A stretch of 15,910 nucleotides of DNA, taken from NCBI GenBank assembly GCA_016932075.1, contig JAFGDP010000129.1:1-15910 (forward strand). Reading direction: 5' to 3'. The notes beneath the pieces were generated by a model. The model saw nothing but the letters and a program-made list of their open reading frames with translations. It had not been told where the DNA came from and did not search any database. Every line of letters starts with the position of its first letter. Within the stretch, counting starts at the first letter, position 1. Made by a program: the position numbers and the translations under genes. This document shows positions 6,874 through 13,100 of the stretch, piece after piece. This DNA comes from Chitinispirillaceae bacterium (GTDB lineage Bacteria; Fibrobacterota; Chitinivibrionia; Chitinivibrionales; Chitinispirillaceae).

Positions 6874-6881
6874 AAAGGAGG
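6874..6881 (+). promoter_or_regulatory. Strong ribosome-binding site of spoVG
   Basis: AAAGGAGG, near-perfectly complementary to the 16S rRNA tail, lies 5 nt before the GTG at 6887. It supports that non-ATG start. Confidence 0.85.
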
Positions 6882-6886
6882 CTGAC

Positions 6887-7219
6887 GTGGAAATCACTGA
6901 GGTCCGTATTATACTAAAAAACGAGGAGAAGCTCAAGGCGTTTGCGAATATCACCTTTGATGATGCGTTCGTTGTCAGGGGGCTCAAAGTGATCAACGGA
7001 AACAAGGGGTATTTCGTATCAATGCCGAGCCGCAGAAAACGGGACGGCACGTTTCAGGACCTTGCGCACCCGATCAACAATGATCTGAGAATACAGATCG
7101 AAGACAAGGTGCTGGACGCATTTGAGCAGGAACTGAACATGCACGGCGGGGAATCGATCCGCGGCACGGCCGTCGAGTATGCATCCGCGCTTGAAGCGGA
7201 ACCGGGAAACACCCGGTAG
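6887..7219 (+). CDS. spoVG: SpoVG family nucleic-acid-binding regulator
   Basis: A 110-residue SpoVG homologue. Family members bind DNA and RNA and act as global or post-transcriptional regulators; they were first described in Bacillus septation and sporulation but are widespread in non-sporulating bacteria and spirochaetes. Seen: N-terminal MEITEVRI, FVVRGLKVINGNKGYFVSMP in the middle, then SRRKRDG and DLAHPIN, the family's most conserved stretch, followed by a helix (IEDKVLDAFEQEL). About 25 residues beyond the conserved core are variable and end in NTR. It starts with GTG behind a strong ribosome site. It appears monocistronic: a divergent operon lies upstream and an intrinsic terminator about 110 bp downstream. 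Confidence 0.95.
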   Translation: MEITEVRIILKNEEKLKAFANITFDDAFVVRGLKVINGNKGYFVSMPSRRKRDGTFQDLAHPINNDLRIQIEDKVLDAFEQELNMHGGESIRGTAVEYASALEAEPGNTR

Positions 7220-7290
7220 CAGCGGTTTCGATCATGGTTTCGTAAAAAGCACCGCATCATCCATTGTGACGACCCGGAACGGGCAAAGAT

Positions 7291-7320
7291 CTGGCTCGTG
7301 ACCGAGGCGCGAGCGACCAG
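7291..7320 (+). other. Small stem-loop downstream of spoVG
   Basis: GCTCG (7294-7298) pairs with CGAGC (7310-7314), extended by CTG/CAG at the outer ends with a short bulge. It has no T-run, so it is not itself a terminator. It may protect the 3' end of the spoVG mRNA. Confidence 0.3.
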
Positions 7321-7329
7321 TCTTAAGTG

Positions 7330-7357
7330 CTGTTTTCTGCCTGAAAACGGTTTTTTT
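7330..7357 (+). terminator. Rho-independent terminator of spoVG
   Basis: GTTTTC (7332-7337) and GAAAAC (7343-7348) form a perfect stem around TGCCT, extended by a G-T and a C-G pair. The stem is followed by seven T (7351-7357). It separates spoVG from the VIT-vWA gene. Confidence 0.75.
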
Positions 7358-7460
7358 CCTGCCGCATCGCACGCGTATTTTCTTCTGGTTATATTCAGAA
7401 ATGAAAAGAGCGCTCACGCGCGAAAACTGATTGTTCCACCCCTTTGAAGGAGAGTGTACG

Positions 7461-9575
7461 ATGAAACGATGTGGCGTTATCGGGATGCTTCTTGTCGCGA
7501 TACTGTTCCAGTCGGCGCCCGCCGTCGGTGCGCTGTTCGCACGCCGGCCGCTGTCAAACGATTCCATGAAAACGCTCTGGCTCACCAATTACAACGCCGA
7601 CGTCACGATTACCGACCAGATCGCGGTGACGCACGTTGATCAGACCTTTAAAAATGAGACTGCCCAGCAACTGGAGGGGATTTTCGTTTTCCCGCTGCCG
7701 GCCAACGCCATCGTCACCGAACTGGCACTCTGGATTAACGGCATCCGTACGGTTGCCTCGGTCAAGGACCGTGACACGGCGCGCCACATTTTCGACAGCC
7801 TCATACGGCCGCGGGTGGATCCCGCGCTTCTCGAATACATGGGCAACAACTCGTTCCAGCTGCGGGTGTTCCCGATCGATCCGAGCGGCATCCACCAGGA
7901 GCGGCGCATCGAAATCACCTATGCCGAGCTGCTTCCCTATGCCCTGAGCCAGGTCGAATACCGTTTTTTCCTCAAGACCACCGGCGCGTCGCCCAAACCG
8001 CCGCAACGCTTCTTCCTGAGCTACGCGCTGACGACCCAGAAAAAAATTCTTGCACTAAACTCCCCGACCCACGAAGGGAGCGCGGGATACTACGTGACGA
8101 AAAAGAGCGATACCAGCTATGAAGGAATTTTCGGCAATGAAAACGCCTATTCCGACAAGGATTTCAGGATTGTTTACAAGCTTGAATCCGACGGATACGC
8201 GCTCAACAACCTCACCTATGTCCCTAAACCCGGAACTCCTGAGGCGATGTTTTTCGATTCCACGGGTGACGATCCGTATTATGTTTTATGGATCACCACG
8301 CCGGACACCGTGAAGGTGCTCAAGAAAAACGTGGTGTTCATTGCGGATATCTCCAGCTCCATGGCAGGAACGCGGATCGTGCAGCTTAAAAACGCGCTCA
8401 CCTCCATGGTGAACCTGCTCAATGCCGGGGACCGGTTCAATATCGTTGTGTTCTCCTCCTCGGTGCGCTCGTTTAAGGAAAACCTGGTCACCGCAGACGC
8501 GGCAACGAAGGCAGCGGCGACCGAATTCGTAAATCAACTCACCGAAATAGGCCTGACCAACATGGAGGATGCGTTCAAGTTGGGGTTTGCCGCGGCCTGG
8601 AGCGACTCCGCGGTCAATTCCGCGGTGTTTTTAACCGACGGGAAACCGACCTGGCCGGTCAGCTCCACCCCGCAGAGCGTTCGCGACACGGTGAAGACGT
8701 ACAACAAGGCAGGCATCGCCGTCTATTCATTCGGCATCGGCGAAGAGATCGACGAAACCTTTCTTCGGGCGCTCGCCAAAGAGAACAACGGAACCTATAC
8801 CGGCATCGCCGCCGACGACAGCATCGCCTCCATCATGACGAGCTTCATGAAAATGATCTCATACCCGCTCATCAAGAACTGCGCGATCAGCTACAGCGGT
8901 CTTGCCACGTCAGAGGTCTTGCCCAATCCGCTCCCCAACCTGCTCGCCACTGCGCAACTCACGGTGTTGGGCAGGTATAAAGGCACCGGCTCCTGGGACG
9001 TTATTTTCAGCGGCAAAACCGGGTCATCGCCCGTTACCCTGACGCAGCGGCTTTCATTTCCGCAGAGCGAGACAAACCACGCATTCATACCGCGGATGTG
9101 GGCCTCGGCCAAAATCAACGAATTGCTCGACCAGATCGCGCTCTACGGCGAGCGGCCCGAGCTCAAGGACGCGGTGAAGAAGCTGGGAATCAAGTATGGA
9201 TTGGTAACGCCGTATACCTCGCTCATTGCCGTAGAAAACACCGGGGTGAAACCCGGCCGGGTGATCGAGGACAAGACGAAAAAGGCAGCTGTCCGCATGC
9301 ACCTGGCGGCGAATGTGCCGAATCCGGTCGTGATGTCGACCATGCTCAGGTACTCGATCCCGTCGCATGCGCTGCCGCAGCGGGTGTCGCTGAAAATCTA
9401 CGACGTCCGGGGCAGGCTGGTGCGGAATCTGGTCGATGAAATGACCCTGGGCGGCAACTTCTTTGTAAAATGGGATGCGCTCGACGTTCAAGGGAAACGC
9501 GTCACCGCCGGTCTCTATTTTGCCGTTCTCGAAGCAGCCGGAAGCCGGACAATGATTCAGATGCGGGTGCTGTGA
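7461..9575 (+). CDS. Secreted VIT and vWA domain protein with FlgD/Por-like C-terminal tail
   Basis: A 704-residue secreted protein; the start at 7461 has AAGGAG (7447-7452) 8 nt upstream. Residues 1-23 form a signal peptide (hydrophobic core IGMLLVAILF, likely cleavage after APAVG). Residues about 35-165 form a VIT domain, as in inter-alpha-trypsin inhibitor heavy chains (NQTF-like DQTFKNET, EGIFVFPLP). Residues 288-465 form a von Willebrand A domain with a complete MIDAS: D296-x-S298-x-S300, T366 and D393. A beta-rich segment follows. The end (about 617-704) carries the PNP...YSIP...IYDVRGRLVRNLVD...WDALD...GLYF pattern of FlgD-Ig/type IX sorting-like tails, suggesting export and surface anchoring. 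The vWA domain probably binds protein ligands through a metal ion; the ligand is unknown. It is bounded by a terminator upstream and a stem-loop downstream. Confidence 0.92.
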   Translation: MKRCGVIGMLLVAILFQSAPAVGALFARRPLSNDSMKTLWLTNYNADVTITDQIAVTHVDQTFKNETAQQLEGIFVFPLPANAIVTELALWINGIRTVASVKDRDTARHIFDSLIRPRVDPALLEYMGNNSFQLRVFPIDPSGIHQERRIEITYAELLPYALSQVEYRFFLKTTGASPKPPQRFFLSYALTTQKKILALNSPTHEGSAGYYVTKKSDTSYEGIFGNENAYSDKDFRIVYKLESDGYALNNLTYVPKPGTPEAMFFDSTGDDPYYVLWITTPDTVKVLKKNVVFIADISSSMAGTRIVQLKNALTSMVNLLNAGDRFNIVVFSSSVRSFKENLVTADAATKAAATEFVNQLTEIGLTNMEDAFKLGFAAAWSDSAVNSAVFLTDGKPTWPVSSTPQSVRDTVKTYNKAGIAVYSFGIGEEIDETFLRALAKENNGTYTGIAADDSIASIMTSFMKMISYPLIKNCAISYSGLATSEVLPNPLPNLLATAQLTVLGRYKGTGSWDVIFSGKTGSSPVTLTQRLSFPQSETNHAFIPRMWASAKINELLDQIALYGERPELKDAVKKLGIKYGLVTPYTSLIAVENTGVKPGRVIEDKTKKAAVRMHLAANVPNPVVMSTMLRYSIPSHALPQRVSLKIYDVRGRLVRNLVDEMTLGGNFFVKWDALDVQGKRVTAGLYFAVLEAAGSRTMIQMRVL

Positions 9576-9621
9576 ATAATCAAGCCGCTCCCGTAAGGAA
9601 ACGGCCCTCTCATAGAAGGTC

Positions 9622-9683
9622 CCCTCATGCCTCCTCTCCCGCGGTGAAAAGATTGGCAAGGAGCGGGGGGGAGGGGAGGGGGG
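9622..9683 (+). repeat. G-rich imperfect stem-loop with G-quadruplex motif
   Basis: A C/T-rich arm (9622-9642, ending CTCTCCCGC) faces a G-rich arm (9663-9683, starting GCGGGG) across a 20-nt loop. Pairing is continuous for nine positions at the loop end, counting G-T wobbles, and interrupted further out. The G arm is G7-A-G4-A-G6, which alone fits a quadruplex with single-base loops. It lies 47 bp after the VIT-vWA stop with no T-run after it. It could be a 3'-end structure or one copy of a dispersed intergenic repeat. Confidence 0.5.
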
Positions 9684-9977
9684 ATATAAAAAAAGAAAGC
9701 CCAAGTATTTCGAGTTAATTAAACTCTGAAGGGATAAAAAAGTTTTTACCAGAACATCGGTATCCAATTATCACCTCCGATACCCTTGTACTGTTTTACC
9801 GTTTCTAAAACTATTGTTTTTACCGAGGCAGGAGCAGCAACCAGGCTCCTAGGGAAGAATTAAAACAGGCCTACATTCAACAACCTCTATTTATCCTATT
9901 ACATAAGCAACAAAGGGCTTTATAAAAAGCACTATTTCATATAAAGGACCCTGAAACTTAACCGCTTAACTTTTCTC
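9684..9977. other. AT-rich intergenic region with several inverted and direct repeats
   Basis: No convincing coding region was seen. The stretch is clearly more AT-rich than the genes on either side. It holds GGTATC (9759-9764) inverted as GATACC (9779-9784), AGGAGC (9830-9835) inverted as GCTCCT (9845-9850) around a 9-nt loop, GAGTT/AACTC (9712-9726), and the tandem CTTAAC pair at 9957-9970. It is probably the upstream control region of the giant gene. No known riboswitch consensus was recognised. Confidence 0.4.
9957..9970 (+). promoter_or_regulatory. Direct repeat CTTAAC x2 upstream of the -35 box
   Basis: CTTAAC at 9957-9962 and again at 9965-9970 (8-bp period), ending 7 bp before the -35 box of the promoter at 9978. 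The position suits an activator site. No regulator is identified. Confidence 0.3.
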
Positions 9978-10006
9978 TTGACATTTCCCTTATTTCCGGC
10001 TACAAT
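9978..10006 (+). promoter_or_regulatory. Strong sigma70-type promoter of the giant surface-protein gene
   Basis: TTGACA (9978-9983), a 17-bp spacer, then TACAAT (10001-10006): a perfect -35 and a five-of-six -10. Transcription is predicted from about 10013, with a leader of about 90 nt to the TTG at 10103. Confidence 0.75.
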
Positions 10007-10102
10007 TAGTGGGCGTGTCTTTATTCCATATAGTAATAGCAGCGTATCAGGAAGAAGACTCGGGGGAGCCTCAATCTAAAACGCAAGAAAAGGCAAGGGG
10101 TT

Positions 10103-13100
10103 TTGTCCGTAGTTATTGCCAATAAAGCCAACCGCAGTTCAGGCGCAGGCGCTGCATCGCTATGCGCTTTTCTTGTTTTTATCTCAACCGTGCCGGTTTC
10201 TGCACTGAACAAGATGTATTGGGGTTCAATAACCACCCCGTCCAATTTTTGGGTGCGGAACATGCCCGTCGACACCTTCGGCGATACGTATTCGCGGCAG
10301 TTTTTCATGAGCTGGAAAATGGACACGGCAAACGGCATCAATGACGGCGAAGTGCACCGGTTCAAGACCTCCTATCGATCGCCCAATCTGTTTGTCGACA
10401 CCAGCATGTCGAACAACCTGCTTCCGTCAGGCTCACTATACGGGACCATGGGATACATTCAGTTTTTTAACAACAATTTGCCGTTATATTCGAACCAGAA
10501 TGTAAAGAACCAGTTGGATTACGCAATTCCTGAAAGTTCTGCCACACGAGTCATTCTGCGACTCAATGGAAGAAGGCTTCAAAATTCTGCCGCATCTTGT
10601 TCGCTCATGACCCAGTGGACCATCTATCCGACCGGTCAGATTTTCAGATATGACAGCATTTTCGGCCATGCCACCCCGATCGATTCCATCAAATACCGTT
10701 TTAATCAAATCTATGATCCATCAATTGTTGATTTCAGCAATAAAACCAAGGCGCGTGGTGGAGTCGGGGCCGGAACGAGCATCCAGAACATGGTGGTGTC
10801 GTTTTTGACACTCCGCGATGCCTATGGTCCGGTAGCAAATGCCTTTACCTCGCCTGGTGACACCGTGATGGTTGAGCAGATAACCGCCATCAGTACCGGA
10901 GCTTTGTTTAGAGATACAACTTCATTACTTGCAGCAAACAAGCCTCATGAGATGGCATTCTACATGGATATCCAGCGCGAGCAGTTGAACTCGCTTCTCG
11001 CCGACACCATTGCAAACAGCGTCCAGTACATTGAGTCGCTTACCATGATGACGGGCACCGCAGTAACAACGTCCATGGGCGACCTGAACAATGACGGCTT
11101 TAACGAGCGGGAAGGCGCATATATCATCCAGGCCAGTTCCAATACCGTGCATTTCTTGCTTCCTGCGCATGGCGACACCTGCCGGGTTTCTCCGGCCTTC
11201 AGGATCACAAACTATACGGCAGGAACAGTGCCGCTTTACGTGGCAGTGGATTCCATCGACCGTACCAAAGATCTTGATTACAATGCGTGGGTCAATAGCT
11301 CTGCAAACGAGCTTGTTCTTCAGTTCGAAGGGATGTTCCGATATACTACTGACATATATATATCAGCCACGACGCCGCTCGAGGAATATTCATCCTGGTC
11401 ATACCATACGGATTTTTACCTTAACACCAAGCCATACGGGCTTGTCGGCGACGTATACAATTTCCCCGTACTGCTCCGGCTGAATCCAGGTTCTTTTGGC
11501 GGATTTGTCAACACGCTTGCAAGCGGAGCAGACATCAGGTTTGCAAAATCGAATGGCAGGCATCTCCATTATGAGATCGAACGATGGGTGGACGTTACCG
11601 GTAACAAGGACACGGCAGAGATATGGGTGCGCGTCGATACGGTCAAGGCGAATGATTCGCTCCAGCATATCCGCATGTACTATGGAAAGGTAGGCGCTGC
11701 GAACAGGTCAAATCCCAGGGCGGTTTTTGATACCACCACCGGTTTCAGGGGGGTGTGGCATCTTAATGAAATTCCAGGTGCTGCGGGATCTGTTATGGAC
11801 AGGACCGCTGCAGGACTTGATGCCGATCCTTACGGAGGAATGAGTAGCGGCAACCAGGTTGCCGGAATCGCGGGTACTGGTATTTATTTTGACGGGACCG
11901 ATGATTATCTGCACCTTTCGTCACCCGCCACACCACTGAGGTTTTCGGATAATTTTACGGTTTCAGCATGGGTCAATGCCAGTGCGCTTGGTGGCTCCTT
12001 CAGGTCTATTTTTTCACGCCAGTATGGCATTTCCGCCAGTGAGAGCTGGCTTTTGAGTGTGAACAGCTCTGCACAAGCAAGGTTCAACGCTGGAACAAAT
12101 ATAGCCAGTACCCCTGCTTTGTCAACTGGACAGTGGTATCATATCAGCGGGGTCAAATCCGGGTCTTCGATAACTCTATACGTTAATGGTGTTTTAGAGG
12201 GGAGTTCGGGCAGCGCCAGCACCCCGGTGATGAACGATAATAACGAAGTGCTTATCGGTGCAAAAAACATCGGGGATCCCACCATTACCGAATTGTTTTC
12301 CGGCGTTATTGACGAAGTCATCGCTTCAAACGTTTCGCGTTCAGCCGACTGGATCAAGCTCTGTTATGAAAACCAGAGAGAGAACCAGACCTTGGTCGAT
12401 ATCCCGGCCGGAACCCTTACGTGGACAGGCGGGTCCAACAACCAGTGGAGCAATCCGGCCAACTGGTCGCCAACACGGATACCGAAGAATGATGATACGG
12501 TGATGTTCAATACCGGTTCTGTCGCATGTTCATTGAATATCGTGGATACGGTTGCCAGCATCATTTTCACTTCAGGGTATACCGGTGACTTTTATTATGC
12601 CGGAAATACGCTGAGCGTGAGGAACAACGCTGATTTCAGGAGCGGCGGCGCACTCATCACCGACGTCGGCACGCTGCAGTTCATCGGAACGGCGGCGCAG
12701 AATTTTATTCCCAAGGCCGGAGGGTATACCGCGAACCAGATTCGGCAAAACGGCAGTGGCGGGACTACGGTATCAAACAATGGATTTCAGTGCGTCAATT
12801 TAATGATACAGAACGGCCTGTTGCATCTTGGTTCAGGGCTTACGGACAGCGTTGCCTCTTCATTGTCAATTTCAGGAAGCGGGGGGATCGATTTTGGATC
12901 AAGCGTGATGAAGGTAGCCGTAACAACTGTTAATTTTAATGTCGCGGGCACGCTTGCCGCTGGAACCGGCACTTTGGAGTTCTGCAGGAGCGCCGGAATC
13001 TCCCAGACCTTTACTCCCAAAGCTGCGACTATACATCCGGCGATAAACCATACGGGAAGCGATACGCTGCGCCTGGCGACCAACCCGCTTCGCGCGCAGT

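Noticed and set aside
7291..7320. tRNA or small-RNA gene in the spoVG downstream spacer
   Set aside because: There is only one bulged hairpin, no cloverleaf, and no T-arm consensus.
9054..9767. 237-codon minus-strand frame across the end of the VIT-vWA gene
   Set aside because: It is antisense to the FlgD-like tail and spacer, has a low-complexity start and no family resemblance.
9820..9860. Riboswitch (for example cyclic-di-GMP type) before the giant gene
   Set aside because: A 6-bp stem-loop is present, but none of the conserved riboswitch core bases could be recognised, and it lies upstream of the predicted promoter.
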